Shown here: in pieces, positions 36,026 through 44,274 of the stretch | Numbering within the stretch: position 1 is the first letter of the stretch | Layout of the letters: every line of letters begins with the position of its first letter | Assembly: GCF_016907695.1 (NCBI RefSeq) | Contig: NZ_JAFBCK010000001.1 | Location: forward strand, 186,001-250,000 | Reading direction: 5' to 3' | From: Actinokineospora baliensis | GTDB taxonomy: Bacteria; Actinomycetota; Actinomycetes; Mycobacteriales; Pseudonocardiaceae | Length of the DNA stretch: 64,000 bases | The notes under the pieces: model-generated | Database searches by the model: none | Told to the model about the DNA's origin: nothing | What the model saw: only the letters and a program-made list of their open reading frames with translations | Translations under genes and position numbers: made by a program

Positions 36026-36389
36026 CCGGCCAGTCTGCCGTGCTCACGCTGCGTCCATCCGAGGTATCCCTGTGTCACGTACGGCCCAATCGGGCGCAAG
36101 ATCGAGTGAGCGAGCCGCGACATGACTACTCGCGGTCTGCCTTATCGCTGAATCCGGTCGGTTCTCTTGGGTTATCACCAGCCGATTCGGGGACTGTACT
36201 GTCACGAATTCGCGGTGCTAGCTTCAACGCCGTCGACAATGGCGAAGCGACGGTCGAGGCGGCCACCGGGACACTCACCTGAGTGAACATGAATGTGAGG
36301 TGCTTTCCGCCTGCGCGGCTATTCGCCGGTCGCCCGCATTGTCCCACGCGACCTTCCCCATTCCAGGATGAGCGATTGGCGGTAGCACC
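36026..36389. promoter_or_regulatory. Divergent region upstream of the encapsulin operon
   Basis: A 364-bp gap with reduced GC content, especially 36140-36240 and 36280-36320. A palindrome CACTC-ACCT-GAGTG lies near 36273-36286, and CACCT and AGGTG flank ACATGAATGTG just after it, together an operator-like cluster about 100 bp before the GTG at 36390. I see no reliable -35/-10 pair and no gene. Confidence 0.4.
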
Positions 36390-37817
36390 GTGACCGAGAC
36401 CCTGCGCCCCGTCGGCGGCGAAGCGCCACCGCAGCAGAGCCTCACCACCGAGGCGGCGCGCAACCTCGCGACCACCACCAAGTCCGTCCCGCAGATGCAG
36501 GAGATCACCTCCCGCTGGCTGCTGCGGGTCCTGCCGTGGACCCACGTCGGGGGCGGCACCTACCGGGTCAACCAGCGCCGCAGCTACGTCGTCGGCGACG
36601 GCCGGATCGCCATCGACTACGTCGTGGGCGACGGGCGGATCACCGTCAACCGGGCCGACGCCCAGCCCCGCGTCGTCGCGGGCGACCTGCGCGAACTGGC
36701 GTTCCTTCGCGACTTCGAGGACGAAGAGGCGCTGACCGCGCTGGCAGGCCTGTTCCGGCAGGAGGACTACGCCGCGGGCGACACGCTCGTGGAGTGGGGG
36801 CACGCCGCCGACCGGTTCCTGGTGATCGCGCACGGTCGGGTCGAGCAGCGCGCCGAGGGCCAGTACGGCGACGAGACCGTGGTCGGCGTGATCACCGACG
36901 GCGAGTACTTCGACCAGTGGGGGCTGCTGCAGGAGAAGATCTGGGACTTCACCGCCAAGGCCGCGACCGCGGTGACGGTGCTGTCCCTGCGCCGCAGCGA
37001 GTTCCAGGAGCTGCTCGACCGGGCGCCGTCGCTGCGCGCGCACGTCGAGGCGTACCTGGCCAGCGGCGCGCACGAGCAGGACGGCGAGGTCCCGATCAAC
37101 CTCGCCGCGGGCCACACCGGCGAGGTCGAGCTGCCGGAGACCTTTGTGGACTACGAGGTCTCCCCGCGCGAGTACGAGCTCTCCGTCGCCCAGACCGTGC
37201 TCAAGGTGCACACCCGGGTGGCCGACCTCTACAACCAGCCGATGGACCAGGTCGAGCAGCAGCTGCGGCTGACCATCGAGGCGCTGCGCGAGCGCCAGGA
37301 GCACGAGCTGGTCAACAACCGCGAGTTCGGCCTGCTGCACAACGCCGACCCGCGCCAGCGGGTGCACGCGCGCACCGGCGCGCCCACCCCCGACGACCTC
37401 GACGAGCTGCTGTCGAAGGTGTGGAAGGACCCGTCGGTCATCCTCGCCCACCCCAAGGCGATCGCCGCGTTCGGCCGCGAGTGCAGCAAGCGCGGGATCT
37501 ACCCGGCGTCGGTGGACCTCGGCGGGCACCACGTGCCGTCCTGGCGCGGGGTCCCGGTGCTGCCGTGCAGCAAGATCCCGATCAGCGACACCCGCACCAC
37601 CTCGATGATCCTGATGCGCACCGGCGAGGAGAACCAGGGCGTCATCGGCCTGCACCAGACCGGGCTGCCCGACGAGTACGAGCCGGGCCTGTCGGTGCGG
37701 TTCATGGGCATCAACGACAAGGCCATCCTGTCCTACCTGGTCACCGCGTACTACTCGGCCGCGGTGCTGGTGCCCGACGCGCTCGCCGTGCTCGACGACG
37801 TCCAGATCGGTCTCTGA
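36390..37817 (+). CDS. Family 2B encapsulin shell protein A
   Basis: 475-residue shell protein of the Family 2B (SrpI-like) encapsulins, which assemble into virus-capsid-like protein compartments. It has the HK97-type fold, visible in the conserved N-arm ([20 protein letters not shown], then RWLLRVLPW), the long helix [20 protein letters not shown] followed by [20 protein letters not shown], and the C-terminal [20 protein letters not shown]. The Family 2B signature is a cyclic-nucleotide-binding-like domain inserted after the N-arm, here about residues 105-225 ([20 protein letters not shown], then [20 protein letters not shown]). It pairs with the paralogue at 37892, and a polyprenyl synthase follows as likely cargo. 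GTG start; a hairpin follows the stop. Confidence 0.93.
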   Translation: MTETLRPVGGEAPPQQSLTTEAARNLATTTKSVPQMQEITSRWLLRVLPWTHVGGGTYRVNQRRSYVVGDGRIAIDYVVGDGRITVNRADAQPRVVAGDLRELAFLRDFEDEEALTALAGLFRQEDYAAGDTLVEWGHAADRFLVIAHGRVEQRAEGQYGDETVVGVITDGEYFDQWGLLQEKIWDFTAKAATAVTVLSLRRSEFQELLDRAPSLRAHVEAYLASGAHEQDGEVPINLAAGHTGEVELPETFVDYEVSPREYELSVAQTVLKVHTRVADLYNQPMDQVEQQLRLTIEALRERQEHELVNNREFGLLHNADPRQRVHARTGAPTPDDLDELLSKVWKDPSVILAHPKAIAAFGRECSKRGIYPASVDLGGHHVPSWRGVPVLPCSKIPISDTRTTSMILMRTGEENQGVIGLHQTGLPDEYEPGLSVRFMGINDKAILSYLVTAYYSAAVLVPDALAVLDDVQIGL

Positions 37818-37823
37818 CCCCTC

Positions 37824-37851
37824 GCGGTGCCCCGTGCCAGCGGGGCACCGC
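37824..37851 (+). terminator. Hairpin between the two encapsulin genes
   Basis: Perfect 11-bp stem GCGGTGCCCCG (37824-37834 with 37841-37851) around TGCCAG, 6 bp after the shell A stop. It lies in a 74-bp gap inside the operon and may attenuate read-through or stabilise the upstream mRNA end. Confidence 0.6.
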
Positions 37852-37891
37852 GCCGTCCACTCCATCTCAACCTGACCCGGGGGTTTCCGGC

Positions 37892-39286
37892 GTGACCGAG
37901 CTACTCGACACCGCGACCGACCACAGCCAGCAGAGCCTGAGCACCACGGCCGCGCGCAACCTCGCGACCACCACCAAGTCCGTCCCGCACATGCAGGAGA
38001 TCAGCCCGCGCTGGCTGCTGCGGATGCTGCCGTGGGTCGAGGCCCAGGGCGCGGTGTACCGGGTCAACCGCAGGCTCAGCTACACCCTGGGCGACGGCCG
38101 GGTCACCTTCACCAACACCGGCGCCGACGTCGACATCGTGCCGACCGAGCTGCGCGAGCTGGCCCTGCTGCGCGACCTCTCCGACGACGCGGCGCTCACG
38201 GAACTGGCGAACCGGTTCGCCCAGCGCGAGTACAGCGCGGGCCAGACGATCGTCGAACGCGGGCGCCCCGCCGACGCGGTGCACCTGATCGCGCACGGCA
38301 AGGTCACCACCTACACCGAGGGCCACTTCGGCGACGAGGCCGTGCTCGCGGTGCTGGCCGACGGCGAGTTCTTCGGCGACCGCGGCCTCGTCGACGCCGA
38401 CGCCACCTGGGACTTCACCGCCAAGGCCAGCACGGCGTGCATCGTGATGACGCTGTCGCGCTCGGAGTTCCTGTCGCTGCAGGAGCGCTCCGCCGCGCTG
38501 CGCGCGCACGTCGAGGCGTTCCGGGCCAGCCCGGCCAACCGGACGAACAAGCACGGCGAAGCCGAGATCGCGATGTCCTCCGGGCACTCCGGCGAGCACG
38601 AGCTGCCCGGCACCTTCGTCGACTACGAGGGCAGCCCGCGCGAGTACGAGCTGTCCGTGGCGCAGACCATGCTCAAGATCCACACCCGGGTGGCCGACCT
38701 CTACAACCAGCCGATGGACCAGGTCGAGCAGCAGCTGCGGCTGACCATCCACGCGCTGCGCGAGCGCCAGGAGCACGAGCTCATCAACAACCGCGACTTC
38801 GGCTTCCTGCACAACGCCGACCTGCGCCAGCGGCTGCACACCCGCGAGGGCGCGCCCGCCCCGGACGACCTCGACGAGCTGCTCGCCAGGCGGCGCCGGT
38901 CGAACTTCTTCCTGGCCCACCCCAAGGCGATCGCCGCGTTCGGCCGCGAGTGCACCAAGCGCGGGCTGTACCCGCCGACCACCGAGGTGCACGGCAAGGT
39001 GGTGCAGTCGTGGCGCGGGGTGCCGCTGCTGCCCTGCGACAAGATCCCGGTCAGCGACACCGGGACCACCTCGATCATCGTGCTGCGCACCGGCGAGTCC
39101 GACCAGGGCGTGATCGGCCTGCACCAGACCGGGATCCCCGACGAGTACGAGCCGGGCCTGTCGGTGCGGTTCACCGGGATCAACGACAAGGCGATCATGT
39201 CGTACCTGGTCAGCACCTACTACAGCGCCGCGGTGCTGGTCCCGGACGCGCTCGGCGTCCTGGAGAGCGTCCAAATCGGACTGTGA
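37892..39286 (+). CDS. Family 2B encapsulin shell protein B
   Basis: 464-residue paralogue of shell A. The N-arm ([20 protein letters not shown]), the cNMP-like insertion ([20 protein letters not shown], then [20 protein letters not shown]) and the capsid-fold part are all conserved. The C-terminal ends are almost the same ([17 protein letters not shown] versus [17 protein letters not shown]). Two-shell Family 2B operons are known to build mixed capsids. Differences cluster in the loop at about residues 205-220 and around [16 protein letters not shown], where A has [10 protein letters not shown], positions that could set shell-shell contacts. Starts at GTG 37892. A hairpin of the same type as after shell A follows. 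Confidence 0.93.
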   Translation: MTELLDTATDHSQQSLSTTAARNLATTTKSVPHMQEISPRWLLRMLPWVEAQGAVYRVNRRLSYTLGDGRVTFTNTGADVDIVPTELRELALLRDLSDDAALTELANRFAQREYSAGQTIVERGRPADAVHLIAHGKVTTYTEGHFGDEAVLAVLADGEFFGDRGLVDADATWDFTAKASTACIVMTLSRSEFLSLQERSAALRAHVEAFRASPANRTNKHGEAEIAMSSGHSGEHELPGTFVDYEGSPREYELSVAQTMLKIHTRVADLYNQPMDQVEQQLRLTIHALRERQEHELINNRDFGFLHNADLRQRLHTREGAPAPDDLDELLARRRRSNFFLAHPKAIAAFGRECTKRGLYPPTTEVHGKVVQSWRGVPLLPCDKIPVSDTGTTSIIVLRTGESDQGVIGLHQTGIPDEYEPGLSVRFTGINDKAIMSYLVSTYYSAAVLVPDALGVLESVQIGL

Positions 39287-39288
39287 AC

Positions 39289-39319
39289 CGGTGGCCCGTG
39301 CCGCGCGCACGGGCCACCG
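39289..39319 (+). terminator. Hairpin between shell B and the prenyl synthase gene
   Basis: Perfect 13-bp stem (39289-39301 with 39307-39319), loop CGCGC, starting 3 bp after the shell B stop. Its sequence (GGTGGCCCGTGC) resembles the hairpin after shell A. Partial termination here would make cargo less abundant than shell. Confidence 0.6.
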
Positions 39320-39378
39320 ACCGCTCCCCCCGCGGGCACGACCGCCCGTCCCCTCTCCGTTGAAACGAGGACCGGCCC

Positions 39379-40443
39379 GTGTCCACCAACCCCACCGTCC
39401 ACGTCCCCGGCACCCGGCGCCCCACCGGTCACCGCTCGGCCAGGGAGGTGCTCACGCACAGCCGCTCCGCGCTGGCCCCGGCGCTGCGCGCGGCGGTGGA
39501 CTCGCTGCCAGAGGCGATGCGGCACATCTCCGGCTACCACTTCGGCTGGTGGGACGAGCACGGCAGGCCCACCGAGGCCGACGCGGGCAAGGCGATCCGC
39601 CCGGCCCTCGTGCTCACCGCGGCCGAGGCAGTCGGCGGCTCCGCGGCCGAAGCCCTGCCGGGGGCGGTGGCCGTCGAGCTCGTCCACAACTTCACCCTCC
39701 TGCACGACGACGTCATGGACGGCGACCGCACCCGCCGCCACCGCCCCACCGCGTGGACCGTCTTCGGCCTGGGCCCCGCGATCCTGGCGGGCGACGCGCT
39801 GCTCACCCTCGCCTTCGACGTGCTGGCCGCCAGCGACCACCCGCGCGCCCAACCCGCGGCCCGCGTCCTGTCCGCCGGTGTCCTCGCCGTCCAGGAAGGA
39901 CAGGCGGCGGACCTGGCCTTCGAACAGCGCGCGGACGTCACGCTGGCCGAGTGCCTGCGGATGGCCGAGGGCAAGACGGGGGCGCTGCTCGCCTGCTCCA
40001 CGACACTGGGCGCGCTGCTGGGTGGTGCCGCACCAAGTCAGGTGGACCAGTTCCGGTCCTTCGGCGAGCGCCTCGGCGTGGCGTTCCAGTTGGTGGACGA
40101 CCTGCTGGGCATCTGGGGAAACCCCACGGCCACCGGCAAACCGGTCTACTCCGACCTGGAGAACCGCAAGAAGTCCCTCCCCGTCGTCGCCGCCCTCGCC
40201 ACCGACACCCCGGCCGCGCGCGAACTCCAGGCCCTCTACGCGGGTTCTGAGCCGCTCACCGCCGCCGACCTCGTCCACGCCGCCGACCTGGTCGACTCAG
40301 CGGGCGGCCGAGCCTGGGCCCGCACCCGAGCCACCGAACTCCTCGCCGACGCCACCGACCACCTGGCCGCCGCCCTGCCAGAGGAACGAGCCGAAGCCGA
40401 ACTCCGCGCCCTGGCCGACCTGATCATCCTCCGCGACCACTGA
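39379..40443 (+). CDS. Polyprenyl diphosphate synthase, probable encapsulin cargo
   Basis: Trans-isoprenyl diphosphate synthase, 354 residues, making a C15-C20 or longer allylic diphosphate from IPP and DMAPP. The first Asp-rich motif is DDVMD (110-114) with RRHRPT after it; the second is DDLLG (240-244), the variant common in actinobacterial geranylgeranyl-type enzymes. The N-terminus before about residue 24 (VHVPGTRRPTGHRSARE) is Pro/Arg-rich, without secondary-structure signals, and precedes the normal enzyme start. Family 2B cargo enzymes carry such disordered targeting segments. It lies 92 bp after shell B with GAGGA before its GTG. It is a likely source of the prenyl donor for the UbiA enzyme. 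Confidence 0.92.
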   Translation: MSTNPTVHVPGTRRPTGHRSAREVLTHSRSALAPALRAAVDSLPEAMRHISGYHFGWWDEHGRPTEADAGKAIRPALVLTAAEAVGGSAAEALPGAVAVELVHNFTLLHDDVMDGDRTRRHRPTAWTVFGLGPAILAGDALLTLAFDVLAASDHPRAQPAARVLSAGVLAVQEGQAADLAFEQRADVTLAECLRMAEGKTGALLACSTTLGALLGGAAPSQVDQFRSFGERLGVAFQLVDDLLGIWGNPTATGKPVYSDLENRKKSLPVVAALATDTPAARELQALYAGSEPLTAADLVHAADLVDSAGGRAWARTRATELLADATDHLAAALPEERAEAELRALADLIILRDH

Positions 40444-40459
40444 GCCTTGAGCGCCCGCC

Positions 40460-40990
40460 CTACGGCAGGGCGCCGGTTCTGACGACGCTCGACCGCCTCG
40501 ATGCCCGTCTGGCCCGCCCGACACCCAAGCCGCCGCGAGCCACCTCAGCCCGCGGTGGTCCGTGATGATGCCCGAGAGCGATCGCCCGCTCCGAGACCGA
40601 CCACCGGCGTTTCCTGCGTCGCCGCGCGAACATCCACCGCCGTCCGTGGGTGCGTTCGCGCCGCCTCCGGCAGGCGCCGGGGCTAGTGACAGGCGGCAGA
40701 ACCGCCTCGATCTCCATCCGGCCTCGGCGGGCGATTGGCCCGCGTCAAAGCCCACCGCCGGTGTGGCCTGCCTCGCCGCGCAAACACCCACCTTGGCCAG
40801 TGGCGCGGCCACGCCGCCTACGGCAGGGCGCCGGTTCCGGTGACGGGCGGCAGAACCGCCCCGATCTCCGGCTGCGGCCTCGGCAGGCGATTGCCTGCGC
40901 CAAACCCACCACCGGTGTGGCCTGCTTCGCCACGCGAACACCCACCTCGATGAGCGCCTCCGCCCTACGGCAGGGCGCCGGTCCTGACGA
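40460..40990. repeat. Degenerate tandem repeats of the DA1-like gene's 3' end
   Basis: Four irregular units of about 147-203 bp begin at 40460, about 40663, 40818 and 40965, each with a version of CTACGGCAGGGCGCCGGT. The last unit is the true 3' end of the DA1-like gene. On the minus strand, unit 3 still reads EAVLPPVTGTGALP-stop and unit 1 ends SVVRTGALP-stop, compared with EAVLTSVVRTGALP-stop in the gene. The 521-bp gap 40444-40964 is therefore made of decayed copies of that gene end plus following spacer, and holds no other gene. Confidence 0.75.
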
Positions 40991-41666
40991 CGCTGGTCAG
41001 GACCGCTTCGATGCCCGCGTGCACGATCGCGGCCCGGACCATCCGGTAGCCGTGGCCGTAGACGGGGTCGGGGTTGGTGTCCATGGCGGCTCGGAGGCGG
41101 GTGGCCAGGGGGGTGTCCTGCTTCTTCAGCCAGGCTCCGGCGAACACCTCGCACACGCCTTCCTCCAGCGGGAGCGGGAGCGGGCCGGACTTGCGTTCGG
41201 CGAGCCAGGCGTGGCCGAGTTCGTGGGCCAGGGTGGCGCCGAAGTGGACCGGGGTGAGGCCGCCCGCGATCTCGATGGACACGGCGGCGTAGCCGTCGGG
41301 GCCCCACTGCTGGTGGGTGATGCCGAGGACGCCGTCGCGGCCGGTGGTGTCGGGGGAGAGGGGGCCCGGGTCGGCGAGGGTGACCCGGACGCGGCGGGTG
41401 AGTTCGATGCCGAGGGCGGCCATGGCGGCGCGGACGACGGGGATCTGGCCGCGGGCGTCGTCCTGGCACTCGATGGCGCCGAGCGCGCAGCGCGGGCAGC
41501 GGGTCGAGGCGCCCCACCTGCTCCACCCGGGGGTGCGCTGGTCTGGCGCGGGCCTGCCGCACAGGGCGCAGCGCATCGCCACCGGGTGCGACACGCAGGT
41601 CGGTTCCTCGTGCATGGACAGCTCGTAGCTGCCGGGGGGCGCTCCCCCGCACACCGTGCACGTCAC
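40965..41666 (-). CDS. DA1-like zinc metallopeptidase with zinc-finger region
   Basis: 233-residue protein with a Cys-rich N-terminal part (CTVC, CALC, CPRC pairs within residues 3-67, zinc-ribbon or LIM-like) and a C-terminal peptidase domain resembling plant DA1. The zinc site is HELGH (148-152) within LAHELGHAWLAE, with the third ligand in LEEGVCEVFAGAWL (Glu168 or Glu169), the arrangement of DA1 and minigluzincin peptidases. DA1 is a ubiquitin-activated peptidase in plants; the bacterial role is unknown. GTG 41666 overlaps the kinase-like gene's stop as GTGA, so it is the last gene of the VWA/PP2C/kinase operon and could be its effector. Its 3' end has been repeatedly duplicated downstream. 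Confidence 0.8.
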   Translation of the reverse strand: MTCTVCGGAPPGSYELSMHEEPTCVSHPVAMRCALCGRPAPDQRTPGWSRWGASTRCPRCALGAIECQDDARGQIPVVRAAMAALGIELTRRVRVTLADPGPLSPDTTGRDGVLGITHQQWGPDGYAAVSIEIAGGLTPVHFGATLAHELGHAWLAERKSGPLPLPLEEGVCEVFAGAWLKKQDTPLATRLRAAMDTNPDPVYGHGYRMVRAAIVHAGIEAVLTSVVRTGALP

Positions 41667-42598
41667 CGCCGCACCTCGATCCACGTTCCGCCGGGGCCAC
41701 GCCGCCACGCCGAGGTGGTCGACCCCGGCGCGGGCGCGGAGACCCCGGCCAGGACCCGGTCAAAGTAGCGGCCCCAGATCCGCGCCGACGGCCGGGCGGA
41801 CGCGTCGCGGCCCAGCGCGGCGGCGAGCAGGCCGCGGCCCTCCCGGTCCAGCACCCCGGCCGCGCGGGCGGGGTCGCGCGACACCGACCCGCCCGCGCCG
41901 GGGGCCAGGCAGCGCAGCACCACCAGGCCGAGCTTGTACAGGTCGGTCGCCTGGCTGGGCAGCCGCTCCGGTGCCTCCCAGTCGGGCATGTCGAGCTGGG
42001 CGACCACGGCGGCCGAGCCGCGCACCCGCACGGCGTCGCAGTCGACCAGCATCGCGGTCGGCCGCCGGTCGAGCCGGAACACCGCGTTGGTGGGGTTGAT
42101 GTCCCCGATGACGATGTCGAGCTTGTGCAGCAGGTGCACCGCGGCGGCGAAGTCGCGGCACACCAGCGCCCGCTGCGCGGTGGTCGGCGCGGGCATGCCC
42201 AGCCGGTCCGCCCGCGCCGGGTCGATCAGCAAGAACTGCAGCTCCCGCAGCGACCGGTCGGCTTCTCCGCTGGGCAGCACCCGGTCCTGGAAGTAGGTGT
42301 CCGGGATGAGCCGCACCAGGACGCCGTGCACGCCGTCGTCGTCGGCGACGACCCGCAGCGGCCACGCGGTGAGGCTGTCGAGCCTGGCGCGCGTGGCCGC
42401 GTCGAGCCGCAGCCTGCGGGCGACGAGCTGGTCGAGCCCGCCCGGCGGCTTGTGGCCGGGGCGGTACCGCTTGTAGACCACCGACGGCACCTCGGCGACG
42501 GAAGCTCCGGGGGCGAGGTAGACCTGCGCCTGGCCACCTTTGCCGATCATCGGGCCGAGCGTGCCGAGCGCGGACGGCGGGATGGTGGTCGCGGTCAC
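41663..42598 (-). CDS. Protein-kinase-like protein (YegI/HhH-kinase type)
   Basis: 311-residue protein with a diverged protein-kinase fold. ATP lysine in SVVYKRYRP (Lys43), Gly-rich loop IGKGGQAQVY (19-28), catalytic segment IVIGDINPTNAVF (Asp166, Asn171) in place of HRDxxxxN, and metal motif LVDCDAV (186-188 DCD) in place of DFG. These replacements are typical of the kinases paired with TerY-like VWA proteins and PP2C phosphatases, and the key Asp residues remain, so activity is likely. It overlaps its neighbours by 4 bp at both ends. A paralogue with an extra C-terminal part lies at 46389-47792. Confidence 0.87.
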   Translation of the reverse strand: MTATTIPPSALGTLGPMIGKGGQAQVYLAPGASVAEVPSVVYKRYRPGHKPPGGLDQLVARRLRLDAATRARLDSLTAWPLRVVADDDGVHGVLVRLIPDTYFQDRVLPSGEADRSLRELQFLLIDPARADRLGMPAPTTAQRALVCRDFAAAVHLLHKLDIVIGDINPTNAVFRLDRRPTAMLVDCDAVRVRGSAAVVAQLDMPDWEAPERLPSQATDLYKLGLVVLRCLAPGAGGSVSRDPARAAGVLDREGRGLLAAALGRDASARPSARIWGRYFDRVLAGVSAPAPGSTTSAWRRGPGGTWIEVRR

Positions 42599-43533
42599 GG
42601 CCGGGCGGGCCACAGCGCGACCACCGTCCGATCGTCGTCGTAGGTCTTGCGGGCGAAGCCGACCTGGGCGGCGAAGTCCAGCTCGTGCGGCGGGGTGCGC
42701 CACAGCCGCGCGAGCGTGGTGCCGACCTCGCCGGTGCCGTGGCCGAGCGGGTCGCCGACGCCGTCGGTCATCACCACCAGCGCCTCGCCGGGGCGGACCG
42801 ACCCGGAGGACAGCACCGGCTCCGCGGGCAGCGGGAGGGCCCGGGTCGCGGAGCTGTGCAGCTCGGCGCCGTCGTTCTTGACCGGCTGGGTGGGCAGCCA
42901 GCCGCCGTCGGCGCCGAGCACCCACACCGAGGTGTCGCCGATGGTCCCGGTGACCATCCGGTGGCCGTCCTCGGCCGGGACGAGGTCCAGCACGGCGAAC
43001 GACGCGGTGGTCGCCATCGTGGCGGCGACGTCGGCCAACGGCCGGGCACCGGCGTCGACGACACCGCGGTCGAGCAGGTCGGCGCGGCAGTCCTGTTCGA
43101 CGTCGGAGCTCAGGACCCGGAAGAACGCGGTCCAGTCGACGAAGGCCCGCTGCGCGCCCGCGAGCACGGCCCCCAGGCGCCTGATCCCCCGGTTGACCGC
43201 GGCCTCGGCGGCGACGTGGGACAACGCGCCCGAGGACAGCCCGTCGGCGACGGCGACGATGAGGTAGCGCCCGTCTCCGGTGACCCGGACCCCGTAGGCG
43301 TCCTGACGGACCTTGGCGTACGCCCGGTGCGACAACCCGCGCACGCTCGCGGCGCGCACATGAACTGTCGCGTTAGGACTGTCTACAGTGAACCCATCGA
43401 GCTCGGTGTCCTTTCTGGACCAGAGATCGGGACTGGGCCGTGGGACGACGAGGGAAGCGGCGCGGCCGGGTTCGCCGATCACATACCGGGCGATCCCGTT
43501 GTGCGTGGCGCTGTCGGCGGACACGCGGGTCAC
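42595..43533 (-). CDS. PP2C-type protein phosphatase
   Basis: 312-residue PPM/PP2C Ser/Thr phosphatase. Metal-binding aspartates are all present: AKVRQDAYG, IVAVADGLSSGALS, TIGDTSVWV, VVMTDGVGDP and YDDDRTVVAL. It should reverse phosphorylation by the neighbouring kinase-like proteins. About 70 residues precede the catalytic core, including a conserved-looking hydrophilic segment of unknown role. GTG 43533 overlaps the VWA gene stop (GTGA), and its own stop overlaps the kinase start, so VWA, phosphatase, kinase and peptidase are made as a coupled set. The frame is open further upstream, but those residues lie inside the VWA gene. Confidence 0.9.
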   Translation of the reverse strand: MTRVSADSATHNGIARYVIGEPGRAASLVVPRPSPDLWSRKDTELDGFTVDSPNATVHVRAASVRGLSHRAYAKVRQDAYGVRVTGDGRYLIVAVADGLSSGALSHVAAEAAVNRGIRRLGAVLAGAQRAFVDWTAFFRVLSSDVEQDCRADLLDRGVVDAGARPLADVAATMATTASFAVLDLVPAEDGHRMVTGTIGDTSVWVLGADGGWLPTQPVKNDGAELHSSATRALPLPAEPVLSSGSVRPGEALVVMTDGVGDPLGHGTGEVGTTLARLWRTPPHELDFAAQVGFARKTYDDDRTVVALWPARP

Positions 43534-44264
43534 ACGAAGTCGTCGTCGGCGCCGAAGGACGTGACCCCGCCTGGCAGGTCCTCGTCCGGCGGCAGCAGGA
43601 TGCCGGAGTTGCCCATGGCCATGCTCTGACCGGACTTGAGGATGCTGGAGATCAGCACCTCCGCCATCGCGGTGATCGCCACCGCCGGGTTCTGCCCCTG
43701 GTCGGCCAGGTACATCCGCATCGGCTTGGACCCGGTCGCCGGGTGGATCATCCGCTGCAGCGTCGTCGGCACCGCGCCCTCCACCCCGAACGGGATCACG
43801 TTGGGGTACATGGGAAAGCCCTGGTTGCGCGCCTTGTCGTAGTGCGTCAGGTCGGCGAAGGCCGACTCCCACGCCCCCGGGTCGGTCGGCTCGCCGTCGC
43901 TGAGGAAGAACACCGCGGGCCGGTGCACCGCGAACCCGTCCGCCTTGAGCTGCTTGATGTTGGACTCGATCTCCGTGCGCAACAACCGCAGCGGCGCCCC
44001 GAAGGCCGTCCCACCCCTGGCCGCCAACGACGGCAGCACCAGGTGGTCGTCGAGCAGATCGCACAACGGCAACCGCACCTGGGCGTCGTCCGCGAAGTCG
44101 ATCATCGCGAACCGCACCTTGTCCGACAGGATCGGCGCCTTGGCCAACGCGTCCACGATGGTCGGGATGATCCGCCCCACCGCGTCGAGCTTGGGCCCCT
44201 GCATCGAATACGACACGTCGACGACCAGGTAGAACGGGAGCAGTTTCCCGCGTTCGGACTCCAT
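43530..44264 (-). CDS. TerY-like VWA domain protein
   Basis: 244-residue protein that is almost entirely a von Willebrand A domain. The MIDAS metal site is DVSYS (16-20) with the Thr in ARGGTAFGAPL and the Asp in FFLSDGEPTD. The form LLPFYLVVDVSYSMQGPKLD and the GEPTD segment match the TerY group, known from tellurite-resistance and phospho-signalling operons, where VWA, PP2C and kinase occur together. AGGAGG lies 6 bases before the ATG at 44264. The C-terminus (about 225-244) is acidic and flexible. It is probably the metal-dependent scaffold of the system. Confidence 0.9.
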   Translation of the reverse strand: MESERGKLLPFYLVVDVSYSMQGPKLDAVGRIIPTIVDALAKAPILSDKVRFAMIDFADDAQVRLPLCDLLDDHLVLPSLAARGGTAFGAPLRLLRTEIESNIKQLKADGFAVHRPAVFFLSDGEPTDPGAWESAFADLTHYDKARNQGFPMYPNVIPFGVEGAVPTTLQRMIHPATGSKPMRMYLADQGQNPAVAITAMAEVLISSILKSGQSMAMGNSGILLPPDEDLPGGVTSFGADDDFV

Positions 44265-44274
44265 GTGGCTCCTC

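Noticed and set aside
36040..36282. 80-residue frame in the encapsulin upstream region
   Set aside because: No ribosome site and no third-position GC bias; the DNA looks regulatory.
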